A DNA stretch of 64,000 bases from Aphanomyces cochlioides (lineage: Eukaryota > Oomycota > Saprolegniomycetes > Saprolegniales > Verrucalvaceae), in contig JAHQRK010000013.1 of assembly GCA_019828595.1 (NCBI GenBank), positions 1,023,501 to 1,087,500 on the forward strand. The letters run 5' to 3'. The stretch's first letter is position 1. Each line of letters opens with the position of its first letter. Positions 20,656-33,101 of the stretch are shown here, piece after piece. The notes under the pieces were generated by a model that was not told where the DNA came from, made no database searches, and worked only from the letters and a program-made list of their open reading frames with translations. A program made the position numbers and the translations under genes.

Positions 20656-21858
20656 CTACCTCTGTTCCACAATTCTTGCTAATAAATATTCGCAGGTTTT
20701 TTAATATATGAATTTGAGTATATGGAGGGCAGTGAGTGAATCTAAAAATAAAAAATTACGACGAATCACTGAATGTCCTGACGGAAAGCTTGAGTGTCAT
20801 ATTATATGACACTCAACACTGATATTATCAGGGTACTTATTGATACTGGTATGAGCATGTACAGCTGTATCGACATCTACCCGAGTTGAAACTATGGCTT
20901 CGTATATTCATATGGACGTATTTTTGTACATGTATAATACAGTGTACAATCCAATCGATTAGCACAATAGGTACACCTATACTTTAACTAAGAGAAAACT
21001 TTTTTGTGTACAAATGAGTAAAACTCCCGTTAACTCTTTCCTGTAAACGATTTGCTCGGCAATTTGCAGTAAATAATCTGTTTAGAGGCAGTCTTTGTGC
21101 ACTTGAAGTCAAAGACGGCGATGGAAAGATGAATCTTGGCAGTCACACACCTACCGTGACTTGATTGGACAAAAATAATTCATTTTGACTGGACAAATAT
21201 ATTTTTTAAACATCTGATACACGCTAGAGAAATCTTCCTGCCTGTCGCTGCGTGTGCATGATGACGCATAGAGTGCATCATCTCTATATATTATATAGAT
21301 AAATTACCAATGTTGGATGTCATATCTTCGATGCCAATGACTTTCCGATCAACTTCAAACTGGATGCAGCTTCATTAATAAGTACACAATAGTACGCAAT
21401 AGTACATGTGTACAGTACAAGTGTGCAAATGGACTGTACTGTACAATGAATTATACGTATTATACGAAGCGATAGTTGAAACTCAATCTATCACACAAAA
21501 ATATCATAGTTTTATGACAAGTCGATTTTCGAAACCTCTCTTTCGAGTAAGCTTGACGTTTCACAAAACGCTTAAATGACTCAAAGACCGTCAGAAGCAG
21601 AACATCACTTGTGACGACTTTTGCCCAAATATCCTTCCTTAGTTACGAGAACCATCTCGTCGTGGAATTTAATCTTGATTTTTGTATACTAACACTTTCT
21701 TCTAGCTACAACTTTTATGAATCAGCTCAAAAAATTGAACAAAAAATTCACTTGTATTCGATGGGTTGTGAGCTTTCAGAATCTCTAAACTTTTAACCAA
21801 TCCGTTTCATGAAACAAAAGTTACGAAACAGTTAACAAGAATTGTGGAACAGAGGTAG
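20656..21858. mobile_element. 1.2-kb TA-flanked element, 23-bp perfect TIR
   Basis: CTACCTCTGTTCCACAAT (then TCTTG) at 20656-20678 is perfectly inverted at 21836-21858, with TA at 20654-20655 and 21859-21860. The ends resemble the plant Stowaway/mariner terminus (CTCCCTCCGTCCCATAAT type, from memory of that family). Interior is AT-rich without a recognised ORF; non-autonomous. Confidence 0.85.
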
Positions 21859-21860
21859 TA

Positions 21861-22300
21861 CTACGCAGTATATATTTGAGTACAGAAAACGTACAAACCG
21901 ATAATAAGGAACTCCAGGCTGAAATCGGGGAATCACAGGAAAATGTAACAAATTACTCCACTACAGTACAATGATCCATTCATCGCGGGAAATATCCTAC
22001 TTTCACATATATTATTGGGGAATTGAGGGGAAATATCCTCGGCAAGTAGAGGTTGGCGCAAGAGCCTGTGCTGGAGAACGGCGAAGTAAACATTTGGGTG
22101 AGAGCAGTCGCACTACCTCGTTTCGCAGCAAGGACTTTTTATCATTGATCAGGGTCTGTGTGCCTGGTACAAAAATCTGAAGAATTTTAAACAAGATGTT
22201 AAGGACAACATTCAACTGCACAATACACTTCAACTGCAGAGGTTCCACTGGAGTGGAAGCACTGCAGCTCAAACATGCGGAGCTTGGGACCGGGTAGTTA
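21861..22300. other. unassigned spacer
   Basis: Between the 1.2-kb element and the tandem array. A short frame at 21971-22180 has no motif. Nothing else recognised. Confidence 0.3.
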
Positions 22301-23560
22301 CGTTAAAAATGAGAACTGTGTGGATTGTCGTTGTTCCGTTGATTGCAAAGCGTTGACGGATCAGTGTATGGTGTGTTCTTGGACGATGTGAGGCGAACCA
22401 GCAATGATGGAATGCACTGCAGAGCACAATAAAACAGAGATGGCGGCAAGGCATTGGTTTTAGTGCTCTAGACCTATGTCAGATGAACCACTGATGATGA
22501 AACGGGTACCGTAGTGTAGAAAGCAAGCCGATATTTGGAGAATCATTGATTGTTATGATCTTGAACTATGTCAGGTCTACAAGCCATCATGAGACGTAGT
22601 GAAAACCAGAAAAAGCCAAGAGGGCGACAAAGCATGGCTTGTTGTATTATGCAACGATGTCAGGTCAACCAGTGGTGATGAATCGTACTGTATTCTACTA
22701 GTAGAGAACAAGCTAACATGGCGAAAATGTTGTGATTGTTGTGTTCTACAACCATTTCAGGTCCACGAGCGATGATGTTACGCACTGAAATGCAGAAAGT
22801 AAGCCAATACTGAAGCAAGTTATTCATTGTAGTGTTCTTTAACTATAATATGTCGGCAAGTAAACGTGGAATTGTAAGGTTGAATCAAAGCCGAGAGGAC
22901 AGTGAGGCATAGCTTGTATTCTACAACGACGTCAGGACAATTAGCGATGATGACACGTACTGAAACGTAGCGAGCAAGCCGAGAAGCAGCGATGTATCGA
23001 TTGTGCTGTACTGGAACGACTTCTGGTCAACCAGCGATAGCGACACGTACTTTAGTGTAGAGAGCAAGCTAAGAGGGCGGAAAGTCAGTGACTGTAGTAT
23101 GCTACAGTGATGTTAAGTCGACGAGCGATGATAGTACGCACGAAAGTGTAGAGAGGGCAAGCCGAGACTGCACCAAGTCACACATGATTGTGATCTAGAA
23201 CTATTTCAGGTCGACGAGCGATGATAGTACGCACGAAAGTGTGGAGAAGGCAAGCCGAGACTGCACCAAGTCACACATGATTGTGATCTAGAACTATATC
23301 AGGTCAACGAGCGATGATGGAACGTATTTGAACCAGAATGACAGCCGAGAGGGTGAAAAAGGCATTAATTGTAGTGTTCTACAGCGTTGCCAGGATAATG
23401 AGCGATATAGAAGCGTACTGCAGTGTAAAGAGCAAGTCAGATCAACCAACAATGATGGAACCATAGTTTCTGTAGAGAGTAAGCCGAGAGTGCCGCAAGT
23501 TAGTGAACTTAGTGGTCTAGATCTATGTCTGGCAACAAGTGATGATACAAAGAGGTGTAT
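22300..23560. repeat. tandem array of ~92-bp degenerate units
   Basis: A landmark of the form GTCAGGTCAACGAGCGATGAT recurs about every 88-96 bp (near 22403, 22491, 22581, 22671, 22769, 22857, 22945, 23033, 23126, 23219, 23311, 23402, 23451, 23540), with one half-length step. After it each unit has GTACG, GTGTAGAGAGCAAGCCGAGA and a GATTGT-GTTCTA-AACTAT block. Units 23126 and 23219 are nearly identical over 93 bp; outer ones are more diverged. No frame is open. The array ends about 50 bp from the C-terminus of the MULE remnant, so it may be that element's subterminal repeat or an independent minisatellite. Confidence 0.85.
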
Positions 23561-23606
23561 TAGTTTAATGCACAAAATGTCATCGGAACTATTCAGCGGG
23601 AGCTGT

Positions 23607-25719
23607 CTACTCCAAATGCAAGGCGCCGCGATTGCTTCTCGGACGTCCACGTAGATTTCCATCCAAGAATTCATCGTCGTTCGCATCTTCACGCTGTCGT
23701 GCGCGGCGCGTTCGGTTCCTCAACTTTCTTGGAGCACCCTCCATTCCAGGTGGGATTTGGCCAATTCGACAGCATACAGTAATCGAATGAACGCATATGC
23801 AATTGCTCACCCAGACAAGACACCTGCAACGCACACGACCATCTTCTTGGATTACCTCCCACCCTGTAGTTGGTTGCAGGAGTACTTCAAGGCGGCGCAA
23901 ATTTCTGCTGATTGGGTTTCTTGGGTTCATTTCAGGATAGACACCAGTTGAAAAATTCACCCGTTCTTGGTCATCCAATTGCACCCGTTGTGCTGCCAGC
24001 TAGCGACCTCTCCACGCCATTGAATTTTTTTACAAAAGAGCAGACACTTGTAGTAAATTTTGCACTTACAGCTTTTGATAATGTCTTTTGAGTCTTCCGC
24101 TTATAGTAACTTCTGTCGCCCAATTAGAACGAGCTCTTGACTCTGTTGCCAGCAGATTGCATATTTCTTGAATCAGGTGTGGAACATACAGTCTTTCATT
24201 CTTGATAAACCACAAAACGTGTGTAAGAATCTGATCTCTGTCAAAACGTACCTTTTTCAATTCAGCATTGAAATGCTCGTTGGGATTGTTTGTCACAGCA
24301 CTTCCACTGTCGCTGTGATATATCTGCCATTTCCAAAAGCGAAATTCATTTCGTCGAGAGAATTCTCCCTTACGAGGCAGCCAGGTGTCGTAGAAGTATG
24401 AGCGAAATTTTCTGAGCTCCCGGGTTGAGTTCCAATTTTCGTACACTTGGGCCATTTTCGCCGTCAAATCATCATAAGATTGACACATGTGTCGCAGGTA
24501 GATGTCGAAAGAGACGGAACACCATTCAGACCATGTAAGTCCACTCTTCTTTTCAAAGCATTTCTTCAGAACATGAAAAAACACATGAAATACTAAACTT
24601 CAGGGGTGCTGGGTGCAATAACCTCCATGAGACCACGGTATTGCGCCTTGTCAGCATCTCTTATGAAGAGGCGGGGCTTCCAGCTGTAATTGAATTTCTC
24701 AAGCATAACACTGCATAAGGACCTCAAAACGCAGTGGAAATCTTGGCTGCGACGTTGAGATGTTATGCTTACACTCAATGTGTGGAATCGGCTGCTTTTG
24801 TCGGAACACCCCAGTACAAATATGGGGTATCCTGACTTGTTGGTCTTGAAAGTAGTGTCAACATGTGTGACGACTCTGTAATCTGGATTTGCTTCGCATA
24901 TGTCCACATATTTTCTTAGAATTGCGATTGTTGTAAATCCTTTTCATATGTTAGCCTGGACAGTTTGGGGTGATTTTACCTGCACGGCAAGCCTCAAACC
25001 CACCCTCTCCTACTTTCGGTTGGCCGTCGATCATAGGAACACCGAAAACAAATTGTTCGTGCTCATTGTCGATGACATCTTGTGGCTTTCGCCGACTGAG
25101 TTCGTCTTCTGTGGCTTGTACCGTACTCTGATGACGCATTTCTTTTAATCGCATGTACTTGACAACCTCCTGAACCTGTTTGAGTGATGGCATTGGACTT
25201 TGTTCAAATTCATTTCTCGAATGAGCGGCTTCCAGCTTGTTGTGAACATCCTTGGGCTTACGACTGGGATTATCTTCAAGCCAATTCTTTATGGTTATTT
25301 TCGTATGTTCTGTAACCTACAGCAACGATTTAGATCAAGAACAATGAGTCACAGGAATGTACACATGCTCGAATGGGTGAACGCTCCCCAGAATCAGGGA
25401 AAAGGAGGTGTCTGTGCACCCCTTTAGCAGCAACGAAGGATAATCCAGACATTGGACAAGTTGTGAAGCGATATGTCTTGGGATATCTGACCACGCGGTC
25501 TTCGTTGTATCCATTAAAATCGGGATGACATCGACTTGAGACGCAGCATGTGTATTGTACTTGCATCAGGTGTGGCTCAAAGCAAGCTAGGTTGAAAACA
25601 TCTGGGTGTTGAGTAGTACACGGCTTCCTGTTGCTACTTGGAACGCGAAAAGCCGGTTGGTTGGACAAAAATCCTTCAAGCTCGTTCGTTGGAAGTTGCA
25701 CAAGGTGCTCATAAGCCAT
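23607..25719 (-). pseudogene. MULE transposase with SWIM finger, broken
   Basis: Minus-strand pieces in order: a zinc-type N-terminal region 25719-25330 (YTCCVSSRCHPDFNG, RYPKTYRFTTCP); a linker frame 25193-24951; a catalytic piece 24907-24593 with the first Asp in VTHVDTTFKTNKSGYP and the second in LFIRDADKAQYRGLM; and 24584-24066 with the Glu in NNPNEHFNAELKKV. A C-terminal piece 23984-23607 holds a SWIM finger (CRCLVWVSNCICVH, C-x-C...C-x-H) and a basic AT-hook-like tail (RGRPRSNRG). Several frameshifts and stops separate the pieces, so it is dead. MULE enzymes mobilise elements that make 8-11-bp target duplications, the size seen at 43804 and 44753. Its family differs from the MULE at 8292. 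Confidence 0.88.
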
Positions 25720-26700
25720 GGTTTGAGTCGCCTATCCGTGTGTAGCAGTAGGTTCACGGCCTTGTAATGTGTAACCGAGTGAAACTGTTGCGATGACGAT
25801 GTGCAACGTGACCTAAACCCGCAGCAGTAGAATTGCATATGAGGGCTTTGTATTACATACAACAAGCAAAAGATGCGATTTGCTCCATTACACAGTTATA
25901 GTTAGATACATAGTATCAGCTACAGGCCACGCTGGAATTTTCGAATCAATCGGCTCATGTAGCTGACATTTTCATGTCAATGAGCATGTCGCGTGCAGTT
26001 GTAATGTAAGGCAAGTGCTTTTGCATTGCATCTTGTATAGACAACACACGCCTGTAAAAAGCTGTGTCGCTCATGGTTTTCATAGCCTTTGCCAGCTGCT
26101 TGAGCGCGCATCGCACGTTTTGAGGTTTGGCAGTTATTGAGCCTGCAAACCAAAGTTTTTCTTTGTTACAGCAAGGTGTGCACTGAGCTCTATACATCTT
26201 GAAACTAACGGTCTGTCTCTTGTAATTGTGTGTACTGTATCGTTGCTGTTGCTCGCAATATATCCATATCTTTCGCAAAACATACGATCTGTGTCATGTA
26301 ATTATGTGTAATGTATCCGAACTGCGGTTCGTACATCAACGCAAGCTGAGAAACCCATACAAAGCCATATCCTTCCAAAATAGTAAGATATAATACATAC
26401 GTTCTCGAAAGGTGTATGGAATTTCGTAGTAATATTCTCCGTTGCGTCATTTCTGCCTTGATAATTTACATATTTCTCTATGTTTTTGAACCATACTGTC
26501 TTCACTATTCTCACCACGAAATTCATTTATCAGCTATATTTGACACCAATATTTAGCAAATGCCAATTGGCTGTCATATGGTCTTTGCTATCTCCTCCTT
26601 GACAAACCTGACTTATAGACTAGAACAGGCAAGTGCATGGCTGAGCAACAAGCACTTCCTAGCTCTCATGCTCTCGTGACGGATGATCTCTGCGCCAAGG
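25720..26700. other. unassigned, includes a small tandem duplication
   Basis: A minus frame 25955-26278 ends in a helix-rich segment (MQKHLPYITTARDMLIDM) but is unrecognised. The word CTGTCTCTTGTAATTGTGTG near 26211 is repeated in altered form about 78 bp on (CTGTGTCATGTAATTATGTG). No gene is secure. Confidence 0.35.
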
Positions 26701-27944
26701 TCAGCGTCCTTCTCCATCTGACGCGTATAGATACAGCTTACCTTCAACATGATGTAGACTTTCAATAGCTGATAGATTCCGATCTAGAGCTTCATAGAGA
26801 GCAATGTGTGGAGGTATTCCAGTCGGCTTCAAACAGCCAGATTTAATTGTAACATAGGGTTTTAATTCAGACAAGAAATTTGTGTTGGCAAACAGAGGAC
26901 ATGCAAATAGACTATGTTTCTTGGGCAAGTAGGCAAGGATGTAGTTAGAGTGAAACACAAGAGATGCGAGGGCAAGGGACAAGACTCCAAACAAGCTGTT
27001 TTTCTTGGCCAGGCATGGAAACATGATATCGATTTTGTACTTGACATCCATAACATCCAAATCTGAGAAGTGGGGTGGCAGCACGGCAAAGGATGCATTG
27101 TTGGTTGGTAGGCCAGCCACTATACAGCCAAGATATTGATCTCCGGCCCTTCTCATAATGGATATAGCGCTCTAGTACATTTCCCATCGTCCATCCACAA
27201 CGTAAGCAAACACTGGCTAGTGAGTTCCAGGAAACAATTGATAAGACTCCAGATGTCGATGACTTGCCAAATATATACCTAAAGCTAGAAATACACAAGT
27301 GGGGGGATTTGAGGTGTTAGCATATAGATGCCTTGGGTCTCGCGATTTATCACCAGTCGAGTCCGTTTTACTTTTACAGAATAAGATTTCAATGACATCT
27401 TCTTCCAACGAAATGTGATCGAACTGAATCATTTGAGTTGACATGGACCGACACATGAGATTCCAAGAGACTGTCAAGAACAAGTGACCAAATCCATCAT
27501 CCAAAATCACCAGCGATGAACTACAAAGTGACTCGTACAAAGCATATCCAAGAGGACGCTTCCCGGACTCCTTAACACACCCTGATTGCTCAAGATCGGC
27601 GTGGATTCGACGCATTCCTATATAAGTTAGACATGAAAACGAGTAAGTTGATGCTTAGCACGAAATGAATCAGTCATTTCTGTATCATATTCGATGGGCA
27701 GGGGGATGTTCTCTCGCTTGTACCGGTCCTTTATGGCTGATCGGTAGCTTGCAAGTGTACTTGGTTTGTTTGGCGTATTCTGGAACGTCCAAGCGATGAA
27801 CTCGATGAACTGTTCATGTGTGAACACAACTAAGTCGATGCTACCGTCGCTTTTAAGCATGTATCTCGTCCCATGATTCGCAATCCACTTTTTGATTTGA
27901 TTGAGTCCACTTCTGTACCTGCTTTCGTCGACTTTGACACTCAC
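26701..27944 (-). pseudogene. second tyrosine-recombinase (Crypton-like) pseudogene
   Basis: Minus-strand pieces: 27944-27627 carries an N-terminal core-binding segment (FIEFIAWTFQNTPNKPSTLA, YRSAIKDRY). 27615-27217 is the start of the catalytic domain, with a box I Arg in LTVSWNLMCRSMST and a Lys strand in LFCKSKTDSTGDKSRDPRH. 27298-26701 carries CLRCGWTMGNVLERYI and, in the next frame, AGDQYLGCIVAGLP with a candidate catalytic Tyr. The H-x-x-R box expected between LFPGTH and LRCGW is not seen; the two halves look joined across a deletion. The protein family differs from the recombinase at 2266-3482. Frameshifts lie near 27620, 27215 and 27150, and another is likely near the start (27945-27990). 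Confidence 0.75.
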
Positions 27945-29520
27945 ATGCCACGGATTACGTCGAGGGTGGACATTCGACGCACGCTACCTGTGCTCATCGC
28001 GGCTTTTTGCTTTTGACCAATGGAATGTAAGTTTGATTTGCTTGACACATGTAAAGCAAATTCTCATTATAATTTAAGAAATTGAATATCTTGGGAAATG
28101 TATTGGATTTGGCCCAATTTTTCGAACGCACTTGAATTTGCTTGACTTCATCAAGCAATGTACTCATCAACCGGACTCTGGTCAAGCAAAAACCGGATTA
28201 TATCGTCAATTTTAGTTAACCTTGAGGTTTTTTTTATCTTGTATTGATTTATATTTTGGGTTTGATTAGATATCAGGAGTTTAACACTTTTACATCTTCT
28301 TTGGTTGAAACTCCAAAACATCCATGCCTCTATAAACACATAATTTTGTTTCGTAAAATAGGCAATATTACTGTATTGTCTTACTCCCAAAACTTATATT
28401 TGTCGTTTTTCAATAAGGCAACCGAAAATATTACAATAAATAGGCCCAAAATGCCATTTTGAGGCCAAATTCAATATTGATGTCGAAATATGAACTTGTT
28501 TATCTTCAAGAGTTTTGCACCAAGTCCAAGTGGTTGCGATATACTCAGTGGAGGCTCCCAAAATGTCATTTTGAATATGCCATAAATCGTTGATACCATT
28601 TTGGCTGAAAATGGCATATTGATTTTGAAATTTTGCCAAACGCACGCAAAATATATTTCAAAAATTTATTTTCGATCTCTCTTCAGGAATGCCAAAGTGT
28701 TTTTGTCGTGTTGAGCAGACAAATAACCATACAATAACTAAAATCAAAATGAGATTTACATCTTATAGTCAGTAACGTATTTCGCGGATGACCACTGGAG
28801 GACAATAGGATGTGAATGCTGAGTGGCAGAAGATGAAGAAAATCTCCATGTTGTGGCACTTTGCAGTGCATTGATCCTTTTTACAACTAAAAGAGTGTCC
28901 ACCCGGGCGGTCAACCAAGAAAGACTGGGTGTACGCACATGAAACATGCACGTTGGAACTATGCCATATCCGGTACGGGGACTTTCGATCTTTTCTGTGC
29001 TGAATGAAAATGAATGGAAATCAGCAACTCCTTCGGGAAAAAACCTTGCTTTAATATAATGAAATGTTTTAAATCCCTCGTTTTAATGACAATAAATATA
29101 CATTAAATAAAAAGTTGCTTTGGTTATCATTCCTATGTCATTAAAGCCAGTAAGAACTGGCGGCCATTCGCTTTGAAGCCCACATTAACAGCAGAATAAA
29201 CTCATGTGCCGGAACAAGTCAGCTAGCTGCGGGTGCAGCGATTAAAGTTGTACATTTTACTGAATAAAACCTTTCCTTTGACATCTGGAGGATTACATGT
29301 GGTGGACAGTTCCAGGGTGAATTTGCCCAACTGATAGGGATTCCCCACACACGCAAATACTACCAAGTCGTGAAAATCGCACTGTCTCGACAGATATTCG
29401 TGCTACAAGTTACATTTACTTCAAATATTCCTGTGATTCCCTAAATTTAGACTGCAACTCCTGAATTTTAGCGCGCTAAAACATTTTTCTCGTATATATT
29501 TTACTGCAAGACTGCTTCAA
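27945..29520. other. AT-rich, no gene recognised
   Basis: The first ~45 bases on the minus strand may hold the true start of the recombinase (MSTGSVRRMSTLD in another frame). From 28000 to 29520 only short frames occur. AAAATG/CATTTT mini-palindromes recur around 28445, 28560 and 28605. Confidence 0.35.
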
Positions 29521-29522
29521 TA

Positions 29523-29535
29523 GAGAGTTTTCGGA
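29523..29535 (+). repeat. solo terminus of GAGAGTTTTCGGA MITE family
   Basis: TA followed by GAGAGTTTTCGGA, identical to the ends of the 40410-40748 element. The partner end was not found, so the copy is truncated or diverged. Confidence 0.5.
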
Positions 29536-29648
29536 GAGTGGTTGAGTTTCAATTTTAATTTCAGCTTCAGATTCCATTCATCTGATTGGATGATGAAATT
29601 CCACCTGGGGTTCAAACAAACATCGGAAATCGTATCTCAGTTCAGATA

Positions 29649-29870
29649 TCATAATTGCTTTGTCCAATCATTGAAATTCTTCCGGTCAAACCTGACTTTG
29701 CGCAACAGATTCTTGGCTTCAGTTTCGGTTGTCGTTGAAATGGACGTCGTTTCGCTCTTTTGTGCTCGCATCAGTTCCGTGACTTTCTTCTGTTGAATCA
29801 GAAGTCGCTTGAGCTCTAAAAGTTCAATTGGCATAATATCCATGGCTCCGGCATGCTCAAACTCAGACAT
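29649..29870 (-). CDS. hypothetical charged helical ORF
   Basis: A 73-residue frame, acidic then basic, reading like a coiled-coil (PIELLELKRLLIQQKKVTEL) followed by Ser/Thr-rich and basic segments. Unrecognised. It ends in a stop before the MITE terminus at 29523, so it may be the N-terminal part of a gene cut by an insertion. Confidence 0.3.
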   Translation of the reverse strand: MSEFEHAGAMDIMPIELLELKRLLIQQKKVTELMRAQKSETTSISTTTETEAKNLLRKVRFDRKNFNDWTKQL

Positions 29871-30033
29871 GGATGGGGACGACGGTGGTAGTAATATACT
29901 TTGGAGTGTACGGCTGTTAAACTTACAGAAAGTTTAAACACAAGAGAGTTAATTCAAGTGTATTTTCTCGTTAATCTTTGGTCACCGGGAATTGCTTCCA
30001 CGGCCAGTCGATTGTGAGCTTGGGGTAAGCATG

Positions 30034-30719
30034 TCATTCAGACATCTGATTGGTCAAAATAGATTCTGTCCAACTGTAAGATAGAAGGGCGAACTCTTCA
30101 CGGTGAAATATCGTGAAAAGCAGGAGAACATTTGAGAGCCACTGTAAATGACAACATGGAGTGCGGATGTGATGACAGCGACGACAGCAGTGATATTTTT
30201 TAACTAGAGTTAACACAATTAACAATGAATTGTTTCTTTTGCCTATTTCTTGTGTTCCATATAAGATCATCTCATTATTCTTATTAAATACTATGCCGTC
30301 AATTGCTTTTATGGACAGCTGTTCCGTCACGCCACGAGACTTTCATTTTAACGAGCCTGAGTATTCTCAGACCTTGTCGCTTTAAAGCAAAAAGATCAGT
30401 ATAATACATATATATGAGTATCCTACGCGTTGTCGAATCGCTATAACGAACAATATACGTGATCCAGACAATGACGGGCAAAACACATCTGAAAGGCTGA
30501 AATTGATACTCCATAGTCCAAGCGACATCTAGTCCGTGACGTTCCCAAGACTGGATCTTTGGCAAAAAACTCAAAAAGGGTAATGAATGACCCACATCCT
30601 TGAGCAATGTGCAAGTGGTCCATTAAAAATCTCCTCGATTTGAGTTCTAAAAGTGTTAGACAACGCCATAGCTCATGGCGGAGCACAGGATTGCCCGTTT
30701 GAAGAATACAGACGTCCAA
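30034..30719 (-). pseudogene. possible decayed gene, unrecognised
   Basis: The minus frame 30719-30441 starts with protein-like text (LRHELWRCLTLLELKSRRFL), then the open reading moves to other frames (30607-30299, 30330-30034) with no shared motif I know. It may be a frameshifted gene or chance. No function assigned. Confidence 0.2.
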
Positions 30720-33101
30720 TTGAAATACTATCCGAGTGGTCTCGAGTTAAATGATCGGTCTAGAAAAGTTTCACTTTGATGGCGAGACCTCAAGCGCGAG
30801 TCTCAATACTGGTTTGAGATGAGGTACAAAAATAATAATGCTGTGTTTGGCGGTTGTGTTCCGCCTATTCTTTGAGCGTGATATGTGTATCAAAATTCGC
30901 CCTAACAAGAAATTACGATGCTATTTAGGATAACAAAGCTCATGCTTTGGTTGAGATAATGTAGTCATGGAGTCACAAGTACCTAGTACGTAGTGGTCAT
31001 TGGTAATTCGCAAACAAGAGTGAAAAATGTAATTTTTCTATACTTTCAGAGCGCAATATATGGTGTAAAACTCCCAAAAATACTATTTTCAATGTCTTAA
31101 TGACACGTTGAAGAATTTTTGTTTATGACTTTCTAGAATTTTTTGCCAAAGTATTCGATAAATATGGATAAAATCGATGCCATATTTGCGTGCAATGCCA
31201 ACGACATTCTCTTCGCCTGCCTCGAGCTCCTTAAGATCGAGCTTGTTGCCTTCTCAGAGAAGAATACTTAAACAGGACATATTAACTCTGCATTCATGTC
31301 ATGAAATTCCAGAAGAGCTATTAGCAAATGCGACACTGCATTCTTGTCCATCACTGGCTATGAAGGAGGAGGCATCAAAGCAAGATCTGTCTGAAATAAG
31401 AAATCTCTCTGTTTTGAATTTTCTTATGAAATCCAGACAAAAGAACTAAGTCTCGAATTATCGAATTTTGCATGGTTTTACAGCTTGGAAATCTTCTGGA
31501 ACACTATTTTATCTTTACAGAATAATGAAATTGACGGGGATCCAGCCAGACCCGGCCTTATACAGTGTCTCGCAACTGTAACCGACAATATCACATGTCA
31601 TTTTTAAAGCGATATCCACATATATTGATGAGATTAAAGAGATAAACAGAATTCTTAGAATGAAGGGAAGATGAAGAAGATCATTGCTATGATCCGTGGA
31701 ACATCATACAATTTCTAGATCTCGAGCTATAAGGCTTAGAATGTGAGCTTTACGACCTGAACTATGGGAAATGACTTTTTTGTCCACTCCACTACTCTTA
31801 TCCGGTATTTTACAATGTTATCCGGATATTTGTGAGCTATTCGGACATATAGTATGAAATTACACAGGTATTTTATTAAAGCCATGAACAATTCTTCGAT
31901 AATTTATGAGAACAAACTTCCCTAGTGTCCTGCAACTGAGGTGCACAAATTTATTCATCCTAATTTGAGTCATAGACAAAATTGTAGAAAATATTCACAT
32001 TACATCCAATCGTATATCTTTAAAATATATATATCATGCTCATTTGTTAAAAGGACGATATAAATATCCAATCCTTTTTTTCGTATTTCAGATTGCGTTT
32101 GTTGATGCAATGCAACTCTGCGATGACTCATTTATACCATAATTTGTATCAACTAAATTAGAGCATAATTTCCTATCATAAAATTTGAGTTCGATTAAAG
32201 TAATCCATATTTACTGTTACTTTTGAAACGAGGCCACGATTGTTTCACTGACTTTCAAAGGCTGTTATGGAACAAATCTTGATGCCAATTGAAGCGCATG
32301 GCACATTGCCACGAGTCGAGTGGAGCAGCGGCTTGCAATGTTGCAGTATCTCTCCTTTTCAGTACCGTGCACGCAGATGAAGTGATCGAAGCATACTCTA
32401 CTGGACTTGAAATGTCTTACATTTTTCTCCTCACGAATTTTGTCGTCAACTGGCATAGACCCAATCTATCAGCCCCTTCTGACGACGAGCTACGAAGTGG
32501 TGACATATTTGAGCCATTTGATGTGGCGGAAAAGTAGCAAAACTCTCCTCAGCTCTTTTCTTCCTGGCTGCCTGATCTCCGCGCTATGTGATTCTCCCGT
32601 TCGAAACGACCTCCAGGGTCTTGGCTCCCCGCCTTTCAACAACGCTAGAATTGCAGGCATGAAATGGTAAGACAACGGAGACGGCAACTTGCTTCAGCAC
32701 TGCCCTTCTGGCATTCTACGAGGTTCAAAGACATGGCTAGAGATCGACATGCTCTTCATCCTTCATCCTTCGACAGTGTGTTGAGAGCAAGGACCGAATG
32801 CAGCGGTCAAATTGGCGGCTGCGACGACGCCTATGGGTGGGTCTTCGAGCGGTAGTGTCTATGTATTGTAGCAGTATGGCTATTCTGTCGTGGATGTCGT
32901 CGTCACCTCCCGTCAGCGATGCCCCCCCTTGTCTCGTCGCGGGCCTGCGAGGGTTTAATTTCAAAGAGCGTCTTATCTGTCCTATTCATCACCGCAGTCG
33001 ATGCCAATCAAACCGCTACCAGTCGTGTTGTCCGACACGACACACGTAGATGAGCCGATGGTTTCCATCGCACATAAAAATTGTATTCTCTTTATCTTTC
33101 A
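30720..33101. other. long AT-rich stretch, no convincing gene
   Basis: Low coding potential. 30780-32230 is strongly AT-rich with only short frames; 32290-33050 is richer in GC with overlapping open frames on both strands (such as plus 32407-32670, minus 32737-32964) lacking motifs. No repeat boundary recognised. Confidence 0.35.

Noticed and set aside
22300..23560. CRISPR-like array
   Set aside because: The repeated units are contiguous ~92-bp degenerate blocks without short constant repeats and unique spacers, and the context is eukaryotic.
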